Positions 8,367 to 17,692 of a stretch of 64,000 bases of DNA are shown one piece after another (position 1 is the stretch's first letter; the number at the start of each line of letters is the position of its first letter). Under the pieces are notes generated by a model that made no database searches, was not told the DNA's origin, and saw only the letters and a list, made by a program, of their open reading frames with translations. Position numbers and translations under genes: made by a program. The stretch is taken from positions 1,364,001 through 1,428,000 of the forward strand of contig OZ253663.1 of assembly GCA_965263215.1 (NCBI GenBank), written 5' to 3'. The stretch is from UBA1672 sp965263215. GTDB lineage: Bacteria > Pseudomonadota > Alphaproteobacteria > Micavibrionales > Micavibrionaceae.

Positions 8367-9189
8367 CATCATGGAATTATGCCGAAGCGGTGAGCCCGTT
8401 ATTATGGGTATTGTTAATGTTACGCCTGATAGCTTTTCTGATGGGGGGGATTTCTTTTCCGCTGAACACGCTATTGAACATGGTCTTCAATTACTAGAAG
8501 AGGGCGCACATATTCTAGATATTGGCGGTGAGTCGACACGCCCAAATGCAGATATCATCAGTGTGGATGATGAGATTAAACGTGTCATTCCTGTTATTGA
8601 GGGTTTAGCGGGTAAGGCCCCCTATATATCAATCGATACGCGCAATTCCGAAACAATGAAAAATGCACTCAAGTGTGGCGCTAATATTGTGAATGATATT
8701 AGTGGTTTGCGCCATGATACTAAGAGTTCGTCTGTTGTTGTCGATGCGAATATCCCTGTGTGTATTATGCACATGCAAGGCACACCCCAAGATATGCAAA
8801 ACCGCCCTGAATATGAGAATGTGATTGATGAAATTTTGGCCTTCTTTGAGGAACGTCTTGGTTTTTGTGAAAAGAACGGTATATCAAAGGATAAGATTAT
8901 CCTTGATCCGGGGATTGGGTTTGGAAAAACATTGGATCATAATTTAACGATTTCAAATAATATGGACGCATTCCATCGTTTCGGCTGCCCCATCATGCTT
9001 GGTGCGTCACGTAAAAGCTTTATTGGTGCGTTAACAGGCGATGATAATCCTAAAAATCGCCTTGCTGGTTCTCTGGCGGCGGCTTTATCAGCATTAGAGC
9101 AGGGTGTTCAAATCTTTCGTGTTCATGATGTACGGGAAACGAAGCAGGCCTTTGACGTGCATCAAGCTGTTCGTTCCGTGGGCTCATGA
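8359..9189 (+). CDS. folP: FolP, dihydropteroate synthase
   Basis: Condenses hydroxymethyl-dihydropterin pyrophosphate with p-aminobenzoate. The 276-residue product has the two DHPS signatures: IMGIVNVTPDSFSDGGDFF near the N-terminus and ILDIGGESTRPNAD, then the ISIDTRNSE, NDISGLRHD and LDPGIGFGKT strands and GASRKSFIGAL. Start at 8359 is set by GGAGG (8348-8352) 6 nt upstream; the reading frame stays open a further 49 codons upstream but that part overlaps folK and is not family-like. Its last 28 bp overlap the convergent phosphatase gene. Confidence 0.95.
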   Translation: MGDIMELCRSGEPVIMGIVNVTPDSFSDGGDFFSAEHAIEHGLQLLEEGAHILDIGGESTRPNADIISVDDEIKRVIPVIEGLAGKAPYISIDTRNSETMKNALKCGANIVNDISGLRHDTKSSSVVVDANIPVCIMHMQGTPQDMQNRPEYENVIDEILAFFEERLGFCEKNGISKDKIILDPGIGFGKTLDHNLTISNNMDAFHRFGCPIMLGASRKSFIGALTGDDNPKNRLAGSLAAALSALEQGVQIFRVHDVRETKQAFDVHQAVRSVGS

Positions 9190-9818
9190 GGGGATTCTAA
9201 GAGTTCGCTCGTGTGAAACACATCTTCTTTAATACGCTCGATAGCTTGTTTTTGTTCGTAAGACCATACTTCCCAAGGAAATATAGTGCTTGCCACGTCA
9301 GGCTGGAATTCATAAAGGTGACAGTTTTTAAATACGCCAGGGGTTTGAAGACCGTAAAGCCCGCCAAAGGCTCTGAACACGCCGCCATGGGACACCATAA
9401 GAACGGGACCGTCATGCTCTGTCAAAATGTTATTTTTGCCGCGTTTTATGCGCGTGCAGAAATCCTGAAATGTTTCGCCGTTTGGTGGCTCGGGCCATCC
9501 TGATAAAAGTTCTTCACACTCTTCATATGGCACACCTTCCCAGTCGCCTGCATGAAGCTCTGCGATGTCTTTTTCTTCATGCATAGGAACGTCTAAAGCC
9601 TCGTTTATGATAGAGGCCGTATCGCGTGCGCGCGATAAATGGCTATGAATGATCGCTTTAGGTTTAATCTCCAGTGATTCCACTATATCGCGTGCGACTG
9701 CGGCCTGTGATCGTCCATGATCCGTTAGTGGGGAGTCGAGGCTGCCGGCCATTATACGGGCTTTGTTGGCCTCAGTTTCACCGTGACGGATCATATAAAA
9801 ATGTTTGGCAGGAATCAT
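9162..9818 (-). CDS. Histidine phosphatase family protein (phosphoglycerate-mutase-like)
   Basis: 218 residues of the histidine phosphatase (branch 1) superfamily. The phospho-acceptor motif MIRHGETEAN is at about residue 9, the second-half LMVSHGGVFRAF carries the second catalytic His, and HAGDWEGVPYEE is the usual middle signature. Substrate cannot be told (alpha-ribazole phosphatase, broad phosphatase or mutase are all possible). It is convergent with folP and overlaps it by 28 bp; the next gene on the same strand, nadX, ends 15 bp upstream. Confidence 0.85.
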   Translation of the reverse strand: MIPAKHFYMIRHGETEANKARIMAGSLDSPLTDHGRSQAAVARDIVESLEIKPKAIIHSHLSRARDTASIINEALDVPMHEEKDIAELHAGDWEGVPYEECEELLSGWPEPPNGETFQDFCTRIKRGKNNILTEHDGPVLMVSHGGVFRAFGGLYGLQTPGVFKNCHLYEFQPDVASTIFPWEVWSYEQKQAIERIKEDVFHTSELLESPHEPTERTA

Positions 9819-9833
9819 GTGGTTCTTTCTATT

Positions 9834-10619
9834 TTACGATATCACCAAAGGATCGCTCATTTTCCTAAGGGTTGCAATGATGCTTTGCGCTGCAAGCACT
9901 GAACTTTTCGGATTCGCAGGATCTGGCATGTTTTCAATGCGTGATCTTATGGTGGAGTAGGCACTTTTAACGGTTATTTCGTGGCTGTTTCCTGTCGCCT
10001 CGGGATCAGCCCATATTTCTACGCGCGTTTTCTCTGCGCCGATACCGGCTAAGCTCAGGGTGGCGGCAACATTCACATTGGCGGGAAAGCCCTTTGATGC
10101 CTCTAACGCGTTTCCTTCGAATATCAGTGTTTTTTGTTTTATGCTTTTTAAATCAATCTCTTGCTCAACGATAAATGGTGCGCCTGTAAAGCCCATTGGT
10201 GGTTTGGAGGATGCTATTTTCGCGCTTTCAATGCCCATTTCCTGCATGGCGGTGACACCATCAAGGCCACATAATGCGCCAGATGGTAAATAGGCGCGGC
10301 TTTTAGATTGTTTCAAGTTATCCATAATCTGTGGATAGACGAGAAGGGCGGCACTGCTGATAAAAATAATATCCTTATTGGCTTTAAAAACGGCCTCGGC
10401 GAGCTGTGGAACGGCCTCGGCAGGCAGGCATTCAATAATCAGATCACATTGCTCAATAAGAGAGTCTAGTGACACGTTATTGACACCATAATCCGTATCT
10501 TTATTTGGATCGGATATGCATGTCAGTGTGAATCCATTTATTCCGTCTTTTGATGTTAGTTTTTTGGCTACGGCTCCACCAATCGCGCCAACGCCTACAA
10601 TACCGACTTTTATGCTCAT
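9834..10619 (-). CDS. nadX: Aspartate dehydrogenase (NadX family)
   Basis: 261 residues with an N-terminal Rossmann start (VGIVGVGAIGGAVAKKL), FISSAALLV, the LPSGALCGLDG turn and the C-terminal DUF108 signature KGFPANVNVAATLSLAGIG. NadX-type enzymes oxidise L-aspartate to iminoaspartate (NAD precursor) or run the reductive amination of oxaloacetate. The start codon overlaps the stop of the upstream Ldh_2 gene by 4 bp, so the pair is one transcript. The physiological direction is not evident. Confidence 0.85.
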   Translation of the reverse strand: MSIKVGIVGVGAIGGAVAKKLTSKDGINGFTLTCISDPNKDTDYGVNNVSLDSLIEQCDLIIECLPAEAVPQLAEAVFKANKDIIFISSAALLVYPQIMDNLKQSKSRAYLPSGALCGLDGVTAMQEMGIESAKIASSKPPMGFTGAPFIVEQEIDLKSIKQKTLIFEGNALEASKGFPANVNVAATLSLAGIGAEKTRVEIWADPEATGNSHEITVKSAYSTIRSRIENMPDPANPKSSVLAAQSIIATLRKMSDPLVIS

Positions 10620-11614
10620 GCCGCGAGTTCCTTTAATTCGTTATAAACAGTATCAACAACGTCAATATGCTCATTGTTGTTGTTTTTATTATATGTTTTA
10701 GCTGATCGCTCACCGGGGATTAAAAGTTCTGTGACGGTTGCTTCATGGCGCGAGGATTTAATTTCTTGCAATAATTTCTCGACTTGCTCTTCAAAAATCT
10801 CTTGCCCAACGAGCATATCCGGATTGATCGTAATGAAGAAAATACCGTCACTCCCCTGAACCGCATTCAGGCCTGATTTTGCGCCAATCAATGCACCGCC
10901 CAATACTTCAATAGCAAGTCCAATGGAAAAACCTTTATAGCCGTTCATCGGCAGCATCGCGCCGTCTTTTGCATCCTTGACATCGGTTGATGGTTTTCCA
11001 TCTTTATCCACGAAAGCATCATTAGGAATATCTTTTCCTGCCTTATGGAGTTCCAGTATTTTTCCATACGCCCATTGTGCGGTGGTGACATCAACAACAC
11101 ACGGGGTTTTGGCTGATGGAATGCCGAATGATATGGGGTTTGTGCCTAAAACTGGATCAAAGCCATCAGGATGACAGACCATGGCAAAGGAATTGCATCC
11201 CGCAATGCCGACCAAACCATTTTCAACAAACAGACGGTTATAGTAATTCATGCTGCCCGTTGTGCCGAAGTGATTACGCGCGCCAACGAAGCTGATACCG
11301 TGTTCTTTGGCTTTGTTTATGGCCACATCTGCTGCATAACGTGCTGTTACCAAGCCCAGATTATTCTGTCCATCAACAATGGCAAGCGCACCGCTATCTA
11401 ATGCTAAATCCGGTGATTTGACGGGCAGGCCATGTTTGTTGATGTAATCAATGCTCCATTTTACACGTAGTAATCCGTGTGATTGCTTGCCTGATAATTC
11501 GTTATACATCAGGTGCGTGTATATTTCCTCAATCGCCTGATTATCTTGTAATCCTGCATTTTTTAGGGCATTGCAGACCAATTCATGAATATCTGATTTG
11601 GGGATAGTCACCAT
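10616..11614 (-). CDS. Malate/L-lactate/ureidoglycolate dehydrogenase family (Ldh_2) oxidoreductase
   Basis: 332 residues. The Ldh_2 family landmarks are visible: SHGLLRVKWSIDYI near residue 45, VGARNHFGTTGSMNYY, GCNSFAMVCHPDGFDPVLGTNPISFGIP and DGAMLPMNGYKGFSIGLAIEVL. Members are NAD(P)H-dependent 2-oxoacid/2-hydroxyacid reductases on malate, sulfolactate, ureidoglycolate or related acids. Coupled (4-bp overlap) to nadX, suggesting a dicarboxylate or amino/hydroxy-acid interconversion such as oxaloacetate-malate-aspartate; the exact substrate is not visible. Confidence 0.85.
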   Translation of the reverse strand: MVTIPKSDIHELVCNALKNAGLQDNQAIEEIYTHLMYNELSGKQSHGLLRVKWSIDYINKHGLPVKSPDLALDSGALAIVDGQNNLGLVTARYAADVAINKAKEHGISFVGARNHFGTTGSMNYYNRLFVENGLVGIAGCNSFAMVCHPDGFDPVLGTNPISFGIPSAKTPCVVDVTTAQWAYGKILELHKAGKDIPNDAFVDKDGKPSTDVKDAKDGAMLPMNGYKGFSIGLAIEVLGGALIGAKSGLNAVQGSDGIFFITINPDMLVGQEIFEEQVEKLLQEIKSSRHEATVTELLIPGERSAKTYNKNNNNEHIDVVDTVYNELKELAA

Positions 11615-11662
11615 TATTTTTTATATCCTGCTGGAATCATTTTGTAATGAGGACGATAATAG

Positions 11663-12463
11663 TTGCCTATGGAACAATGGCAAGATCAATCTGTCGTATT
11701 AGCGGCGCGCGGGCATGGTGAAAACGGTGCCGTGGTGTCTTTATTAACGCGCTCTAATGGCCGCCAAGCGGGCTATGTGCGCGGTGCATCGTCATCGAAA
11801 AATCGCGGCACGCTCGAAATTGGCAATATCGTTGATGCAAATTGGCGCGCCCGTACCAGCGATAGTCTTGGGTCATTAACCTTAGAGCTCTCACGGTCTA
11901 CGGCTGCGCGGGTTATGCAAGATGCGTTGAAATTGTCGGCTTTGCAGGCAGCGTGTGCCCTGTGTGATCAAGCCGTGCCGGAGAAAGAAGGGCATGAGGG
12001 GCTGTATGATGGTTTTCTTGCGCTGTTAGAAATTCTGGAGAGTGATGTGTGGGCTGCAGGTTATATCATGTGGGAAATAGCATTACTGCGAGAGCTTGGT
12101 TTTTCCCTTGATCTATCCAGTTGTGCAGGCGGCGGTGATGATCAGGCTCTTGCCTATGTCAGTCCGAAAACAGGCAGGGCGGTGAGTTATAATGCGGGTG
12201 AGCCCTATAAGGATAAGCTTCTGCCGCTTCCGGGGTTTTTAAAACCCAATGGCGGCCCTGCTGACCCCGAGGATATAATAACGGGGCTGCAACTGACGCA
12301 ATTCTTCCTCAATCATTGGGTTTTTGCCCATCATAATCGTGGATTGCCCGAGGCGCGCATAAGGTTGGCCTTGCGTTTTGCCGAAAGTTTTGCCAAAACA
12401 GAGGGCTCAAGCAGCATAAGAAACATTGACGCGTTAGGAACTGAGTTATATGTCGCAGGATAA
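11663..12463 (+). CDS. recO: RecO, DNA repair protein
   Basis: RecFOR-pathway mediator that loads RecA on SSB-coated DNA. The product has the RecO N-terminal OB fold (VLAARGHGENGAVVSLLTR, then YVRGASSSKNRG and a basic/aromatic strand) and the C-terminal helical part (WEIALLRELGFSLDL, LRFAESF). The zinc cysteines of many RecO proteins are largely missing (only one, in LSSCAGG). GAGGA (11649-11653) is 9 nt from a TTG at 11663 and 15 nt from ATG 11669, so TTG start is slightly favoured. Overlaps parC by 14 bp. Confidence 0.88.
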   Translation: MPMEQWQDQSVVLAARGHGENGAVVSLLTRSNGRQAGYVRGASSSKNRGTLEIGNIVDANWRARTSDSLGSLTLELSRSTAARVMQDALKLSALQAACALCDQAVPEKEGHEGLYDGFLALLEILESDVWAAGYIMWEIALLRELGFSLDLSSCAGGGDDQALAYVSPKTGRAVSYNAGEPYKDKLLPLPGFLKPNGGPADPEDIITGLQLTQFFLNHWVFAHHNRGLPEARIRLALRFAESFAKTEGSSSIRNIDALGTELYVAG

Positions 12464-14690
12464 CAATGCAGAAAATCAGGTAATTGACCAACCGATGGGG
12501 GAGATCCTCTCTGATCGTTACTTGTCCTACGCGCTCTCAACCATTATGAGCCGTTCATTGCCGGATGTACGTGACGGGTTAAAGCCTGTGCACCGCCGTT
12601 TGATGTATGCGATGTACCAACTTAAGCTCAGCCCGACGCAGCCGCCAAAGAAATCTGCGCGCGTGGTCGGTGATGTGATTGGTATGTATCACCCGCACGG
12701 CGACAGCTCTATCTATGATGCGATGGTGCGTTTGGCGCAGGACTTCGCGCAGCGTTACCCGCTTGTTGACGGGCAAGGGAACTTCGGTAACATCGATGGT
12801 GATAACCCCGCCGCGATGCGTTACACGGAAGCACGCCTAACGGATGTTGCGCTTCTTTTGCTGCGTGGTATTGAAGAGAACGCCGTTGACTTTCGCCCGA
12901 CTTATGATGGCACAAACCAAGAGCCTGTCGTGTTGCCCGGTGGTTTCCCGAACTTATTGGCCAATGGTTCCAGTGGTATTGCCGTTGGTATGGCAACGAA
13001 CATTCCACCGCATAATGTTGATGAGTTGTGCGAAGCCATGTTGCTTATGCTTGAAAAAGATCCGAGCGTGTCAGAGCTTGTTGATATTGTGCAAGGTCCT
13101 GATATGCCGACCGGCGGTATTCTGGTTGAGAATAAGGCCGATGTTGTAAAAGCATACGAAACAGGAAAAGGTGCGTTTCGTGTTCGTGCGCGTTGGGACA
13201 AAGAAGATCTGAAGCAGGGCATGTATCAGATTATCATCACCGAAATTCCTTATCAGGTGCAAAAATCTAAACTAATTGAAAAGATTGCCGATCTTATTAA
13301 TTCCAAAAAATTACCATTATTGGATGATGTGCGTGATGAATCTGCGGAAGATATTCGTTTGGTTCTTGTGCCTAAAAACCGCAACGTTGAGCCTGAAATC
13401 CTTATGGAGGCCTTGTTCCGTTCTTGCGATTTAGAGACACGCTTCAATATGAACTTGAATGTGCTTGAAAATGGTCTTGTGCCTAAGGTTATGAACCTCA
13501 AAGAAGCGCTGCAAAACTGGCTTGATCATCAGCAGGTTGTGCTTGTGCGCCGTTCACAGTTTCGTTTGGAAAAGGTGCTGCATCGTTTAGAGGTTCTTGA
13601 AGGGTATTTGATTGTTTTCCTGAACATTGATGAGGTTATCCGCATCATCAGGTTTGAAGATGATCCAAAACAGTGCTTGATTGATACATTCAAATTAAGT
13701 GAGGTTCAGGTCGAAGCTATTTTGAATCTTCGTTTGCGTCGTTTACACAAGCTTGAAGAAATTGAAATTCGCAGCGAGCATGATGAACTAACAAAAGAGC
13801 GTGATGAGCTTGAAAAACTGATTAAGTCTGAAGCACGTCAATGGACACGCATTAAAAAGCAGATCAAAGAGCTTCAGAAGATGTTCGGGCAGGATACGGA
13901 ATTGGGGCGTCGCCGTACAACGATTGGCTCTACGCCGAAGCCGATTGCCGTTGATTTGGATGCGGTGATGATTGAAAAAGAACCTGTGACGGTTATTTGT
14001 TCATCTCAGGGATGGATCAAGGCGATGAAAGGCCATGGCCACAATCCGAAAGATTTGAAATATAAGGATGGCGATCGCGGACAATTCATTCTAGAGGTTC
14101 AAACCACGGATAAGTTGATCATTTTCGCGACCAACGGACGTTTTTATACACTTGGCTGTGACAAGCTGCCATCGGGCAGGGGCTTTGGTGAACCGTTACG
14201 CATTATGGTCGATATACCCAATGACGCAAACGTGACAAGCATGCGGATACATAATCCGGGCACGAAGATGTTGGTTGCATCGACGGATGGTCGTGGTTTC
14301 ATCGTGAAGTCTGACGATGTATTGGCGCAAACAAAATCCGGTAAACAGGTGTTGAATGTTTCCGGCAAGGTAGAAGCCGCGTTGTGCCGTTACGTTAATG
14401 ATGGTGATGATCATGTGGCAACGATCGGTAAGAATCGCAAAATGCTCGTATTCCCGATTTCCGAGCTGCCGGAAATGAGCAAAGGTAAGGGCGTTATCCT
14501 TCAGAAATTCAAAGAAGGTGGCCTGTCTGATGCGAAGACGTTCAATATGGAAACGGGGCTGGAGTATAAATACGGCTCAGGCACGACTATTGTTGAAGAT
14601 ATTGAGCCATGGATAGGAAAAAGAGCATCCGCAGGACGTTTACCGCCCAACGGATTCCCAAAAAGTAATCGTTTCGATTATAAGTTCTAG
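12450..14690 (+). CDS. parC: ParC, DNA topoisomerase IV subunit A
   Basis: Breakage-reunion subunit of topoisomerase IV, decatenating daughter chromosomes. 746 residues: winged-helix region with RDGLKPVHRRLMYAM and the HPHGDSSIYD quinolone-resistance region, catalytic Tyr125 in AAMRYTEAR, the tower/coiled-coil domain (LRLRRLHKLEEIEIR) and a C-terminal beta-pinwheel with degenerate blades (GRGFGEPLRIM, GRGFIVKSDDV). The short C-terminal domain and the residue choices are of ParC rather than GyrA. Its partner parE is 44 kb away. The start overlaps recO. Confidence 0.94.
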   Translation: MSQDNNAENQVIDQPMGEILSDRYLSYALSTIMSRSLPDVRDGLKPVHRRLMYAMYQLKLSPTQPPKKSARVVGDVIGMYHPHGDSSIYDAMVRLAQDFAQRYPLVDGQGNFGNIDGDNPAAMRYTEARLTDVALLLLRGIEENAVDFRPTYDGTNQEPVVLPGGFPNLLANGSSGIAVGMATNIPPHNVDELCEAMLLMLEKDPSVSELVDIVQGPDMPTGGILVENKADVVKAYETGKGAFRVRARWDKEDLKQGMYQIIITEIPYQVQKSKLIEKIADLINSKKLPLLDDVRDESAEDIRLVLVPKNRNVEPEILMEALFRSCDLETRFNMNLNVLENGLVPKVMNLKEALQNWLDHQQVVLVRRSQFRLEKVLHRLEVLEGYLIVFLNIDEVIRIIRFEDDPKQCLIDTFKLSEVQVEAILNLRLRRLHKLEEIEIRSEHDELTKERDELEKLIKSEARQWTRIKKQIKELQKMFGQDTELGRRRTTIGSTPKPIAVDLDAVMIEKEPVTVICSSQGWIKAMKGHGHNPKDLKYKDGDRGQFILEVQTTDKLIIFATNGRFYTLGCDKLPSGRGFGEPLRIMVDIPNDANVTSMRIHNPGTKMLVASTDGRGFIVKSDDVLAQTKSGKQVLNVSGKVEAALCRYVNDGDDHVATIGKNRKMLVFPISELPEMSKGKGVILQKFKEGGLSDAKTFNMETGLEYKYGSGTTIVEDIEPWIGKRASAGRLPPNGFPKSNRFDYKF

Positions 14691-14693
14691 AGT

Positions 14694-15557
14694 TTAGTCC
14701 AGATAAGCCGGTAGTTTTGGCAAATCTTTATTGTCATTCACTTCGTGTTGAATAATCAGCTTTGCGCCTCTGTTTTTTACCAAATGGTTCAGCTTGTCTG
14801 ATGATGCAAGCGTATCGGCTCTATCATAGTTAAAGCTCGGCACGCCATTACTATTGTGGTTTTCAGTGAAATGCCATTGATCACCTGACAAAATAACAGG
14901 ACCTGTTTTTTCTAAGTTCACAAGCAGCGCCATGTGACCCGGCGTGTGACCCGGTAATGAAATAGATTTAAGCGTGCCATCTCCGAATATATCAACATCG
15001 CCTTTAATCGTTCTGACTTGCTCTTTATTTTCTTCTTTTAGGAAATAGCTGATGCTTTCAGGTGGCATGTGCATTTCTTTTGCTGCTTCAGGATCATTCT
15101 TGAGTGCATTAAACTCTACCTCTTGAATAATGAGCGTTGCATTTTGAAACGTATTTGTATTTGCCGCATGGTCGAAATGCGCATGTGATAGACCGACATA
15201 GGTTATGTTCTCAGGCTTTAAGCCAAGTGTTTCCAATTGTGATTCAATCGTTTTTTCTACGCTCAGATGAAATGGGCCGTTCGTCATGCCTTCCGGCTTT
15301 TGCGCGAGATCGCTGGAAAGGCCAGTATCCCACAATAACCAATCATCATTATGCTTGATGAGATAACATCCGACATTGAGCGTTTTTTCTTGTCCGATAT
15401 ATTGATCAGTATCAGAAAAGACGTTGAGATCACTGACATGAATTTTGCCGCAATTCAATGCGTAAAGTTTCAAATCAGTTTGCGCATCCTCTGCTTGAGC
15501 CGTGTTGAGCGTCAGAAATGATGCGATAAGTGCGGTACTTAAAAGTAATTTCTTCAT
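14694..15557 (-). CDS. Periplasmic metallo-beta-lactamase-fold hydrolase, AHL-lactonase-like
   Basis: 287 residues. A clean signal peptide (about 1-22, MKKLLLSTALIASFLTL..TAQA) precedes an MBL fold: H125-A-H127-F-D129-H130, GHTPGH (His208), Asp226 in ILSGD and His271 give the full two-metal set. The order and spacing follow the N-acyl-homoserine lactonase (AttM/AhlD) group. The start at 15557 is chosen because AAAAGGAGATC lies just upstream; the open frame extends 58 codons further without family similarity. Convergent with parC, 3 bp between stops. Substrate is inferred; other lactones or esters are possible. Confidence 0.85.
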   Translation of the reverse strand: MKKLLLSTALIASFLTLNTAQAEDAQTDLKLYALNCGKIHVSDLNVFSDTDQYIGQEKTLNVGCYLIKHNDDWLLWDTGLSSDLAQKPEGMTNGPFHLSVEKTIESQLETLGLKPENITYVGLSHAHFDHAANTNTFQNATLIIQEVEFNALKNDPEAAKEMHMPPESISYFLKEENKEQVRTIKGDVDIFGDGTLKSISLPGHTPGHMALLVNLEKTGPVILSGDQWHFTENHNSNGVPSFNYDRADTLASSDKLNHLVKNRGAKLIIQHEVNDNKDLPKLPAYLD

Positions 15558-15633
15558 GTGTGATCTCCTTTTCATATTTTTAACATGAAACATTGGATTG
15601 ATGAACCTTATATAGCGATAGAATGGAAAATGC

Positions 15634-16581
15634 TTAAGGGAATTCGACCGTGCCGGGGGTTTTCCTGTATGGATTAATTGGGCCTTCCGGCTCATCAGGG
15701 ATTGTAATGAAATCGCCATCATCTGATTCATCGTTTTCGGGGGCAGGGCTTGTTATAGACTCTTTCAGCAAAATGAGTGTTATGCGCCTGTTCCGTGGGT
15801 CAAGTGGGTTGTCAACAATCAGTGGTTCAGTCTCCGCTTTGCCCATAACGTTATTCAGGCGCTCTGCGGGCATTGCAGCGTCCAACATCACGCGGCGCGA
15901 TGCATTGGCACGGTCTGCTGACAATTCCCAGTTCGTGTATTCCGCTCCCGGGGCATAACGCACGGCATCTGTGTGACCTCTGATTGAAACTTCGTTGGGC
16001 ATCTCCAGAACAATTTGCGTAATTTCAGTTAAGAGCTCTTTTGTTTTTTCAAACATTTTAGCACTGCCCGAGGGGAACATTGATTCATCATCTTGGTCTA
16101 CGATTTGAATACGAAGACCTTCTGGCGTTATATCGATGATTATATTGTCTTTAAGTTTCAAAAGCTTAGGGTTTTCCTGAATCGCACGTTTAATTTTAGC
16201 GGCCGCTTTTTCAAATCTTTTTTGTTCGGCCTTTTCTTTAATTTGATTCACTTTTGATTTTTCTTCACCGCCGCGTTTGCGTTGTTGATTAACTTGCAGC
16301 GGAATCAATGGATTTTTGTCTGATGCCATTGCACCTTCCGGTGACATGGTTAATCCACCCATAACACCACCTGCACCACTTTTACTGTCAGAGACTTGCG
16401 GGTGGCTTGGGTTGAAATATTCAGAAATCAGATCTTTTTGCTCTTGCGTTGTCACGTTCAAAAGCCACATGAGCAGGAAGAAAGCCATCATCGCCGTTAC
16501 GAAATCAGCATACGCAACTTTCCATGCACCGCCGTGATGCGCGTAGGGGAGTTCAATAATGTCAATTTTCAATGTTTCCAT
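15634..16581 (-). CDS. motB: MotB, flagellar motor stator protein
   Basis: Peptidoglycan-anchored stator subunit. 315 residues: a short cytosolic N-terminus (HHGGAWKVAYADF), one membrane segment with the proton-binding Asp26 (YADFVTAMMAFFLLMWLL), the plug/linker rich in Lys and Glu (about 95-135) and an OmpA-like domain (about 150-275) with VSIRGHTDAVRY and LSADRANASRRVML. Ends with a Pro/Asp-rich tail. Lies 9 bp after motA. No other flagellar gene is in the window. Confidence 0.94.
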   Translation of the reverse strand: METLKIDIIELPYAHHGGAWKVAYADFVTAMMAFFLLMWLLNVTTQEQKDLISEYFNPSHPQVSDSKSGAGGVMGGLTMSPEGAMASDKNPLIPLQVNQQRKRGGEEKSKVNQIKEKAEQKRFEKAAAKIKRAIQENPKLLKLKDNIIIDITPEGLRIQIVDQDDESMFPSGSAKMFEKTKELLTEITQIVLEMPNEVSIRGHTDAVRYAPGAEYTNWELSADRANASRRVMLDAAMPAERLNNVMGKAETEPLIVDNPLDPRNRRITLILLKESITSPAPENDESDDGDFITIPDEPEGPINPYRKTPGTVEFP

Positions 16582-16590
16582 TACAATCCT

Positions 16591-17481
16591 TTAGCCCGGA
16601 GGCGGGGGAAGTTCATTGAGTATTTCTTCTAGCTCTACGAAGCTTGGTTGCACGTTATGAGGTAGGGCTTTTCTTGCAAACTCAACGGCGACTTGCGGCG
16701 CTGCGCCACTTAAGAAGGCCACCATGCCCGTTTTTAAAATTTTGTAATAGAGCACTTCTGAATCCGCGCGCTCTGTCATAGCTTGAGAGATTGGGCCAAA
16801 AATACCATAGGATAGCCAAACACCAAGGAATGTACCAACAAGCGCACTACCGATCAGTTTACCGAGAACTTCGGGGGGTTCTGAGATAGAAGCCATGGTT
16901 TTAATAACACCAAGAACCGCGGCAACAATACCAAGGGCGGGAATACCTTCTGCCATGTGATGAACGGCATGGCCCGGGTGATGTTCATGATGGGAAATCT
17001 GTTCGATTTCCTTATCCATCAGCGCGCCGATTTGATTCGGATCTTCATTGCCTAATGATATGATACGCAAATAATCACACACGAAATCAAGCGCATGGTG
17101 ATTGCTGTGGAATTTGGGGAACTGCGAGAAAAGCTCACTTTCATGTGAGTTTTCGACATGCTGTTCCAAGGCTAAGAACCCTTTGGATCGCGCGAGTTTA
17201 AATGTAATGAACATCATGCTGAGAAGTTCAATATAATCTTCTTTTTTATATGCTGTCGGTTTTACAAGGGCGCCGAAATATTTAATGGTGCCCTTTACGG
17301 TGTCCATCGTGTTGGCAATAAGAAATGCGGATATCGCACAGCCCATAATAATGACTGTTTCAGCAGGCGTGGCAGGAAGGATAACACCGTTGAGTAGGTG
17401 CATCGCCTTTTCCACACCCGCGGCCATCATCAAGCCACCGAATGTACATACAAAAACAAGAAGAATACCAAGGAGCTTCAT
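16591..17481 (-). CDS. motA: MotA, flagellar motor stator protein
   Basis: Four-helix membrane protein forming the ion channel with MotB. 296 residues: two N-terminal segments (about 2-22, 36-56), a cytosolic domain (about 60-165), then HHMAEGIPALGIVAAVLGVIKTM and IGSALVGTFLGVWLSYGIFGPI with the functionally important prolines. The C-terminal cytosolic tail (PHNVQPSFVELEEILNELPPP) is like alphaproteobacterial MotA. motA-motB form a two-gene operon with its promoter region in the 211-bp gap to hemB, in which I see no other gene. Confidence 0.94.
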   Translation of the reverse strand: MKLLGILLVFVCTFGGLMMAAGVEKAMHLLNGVILPATPAETVIIMGCAISAFLIANTMDTVKGTIKYFGALVKPTAYKKEDYIELLSMMFITFKLARSKGFLALEQHVENSHESELFSQFPKFHSNHHALDFVCDYLRIISLGNEDPNQIGALMDKEIEQISHHEHHPGHAVHHMAEGIPALGIVAAVLGVIKTMASISEPPEVLGKLIGSALVGTFLGVWLSYGIFGPISQAMTERADSEVLYYKILKTGMVAFLSGAAPQVAVEFARKALPHNVQPSFVELEEILNELPPPPG

Positions 17482-17692
17482 AAGTCCGGATTTATCCTTT
17501 TAAACATTTACACATTCATTCAAGCCATTTGAAATTTTGGCCGAACAAACAACACGGTACGCAGGTAAAAAGTAATACTCAGGACTATGGAGCGTGAAAA
17601 CACTCCCTTTCAATAAGACATATTTATGATTGTGCGGTCTTTCCCTCAGGAAATCAAGAAACACAGACGATTTTTTATAATGTTTTACGCGT

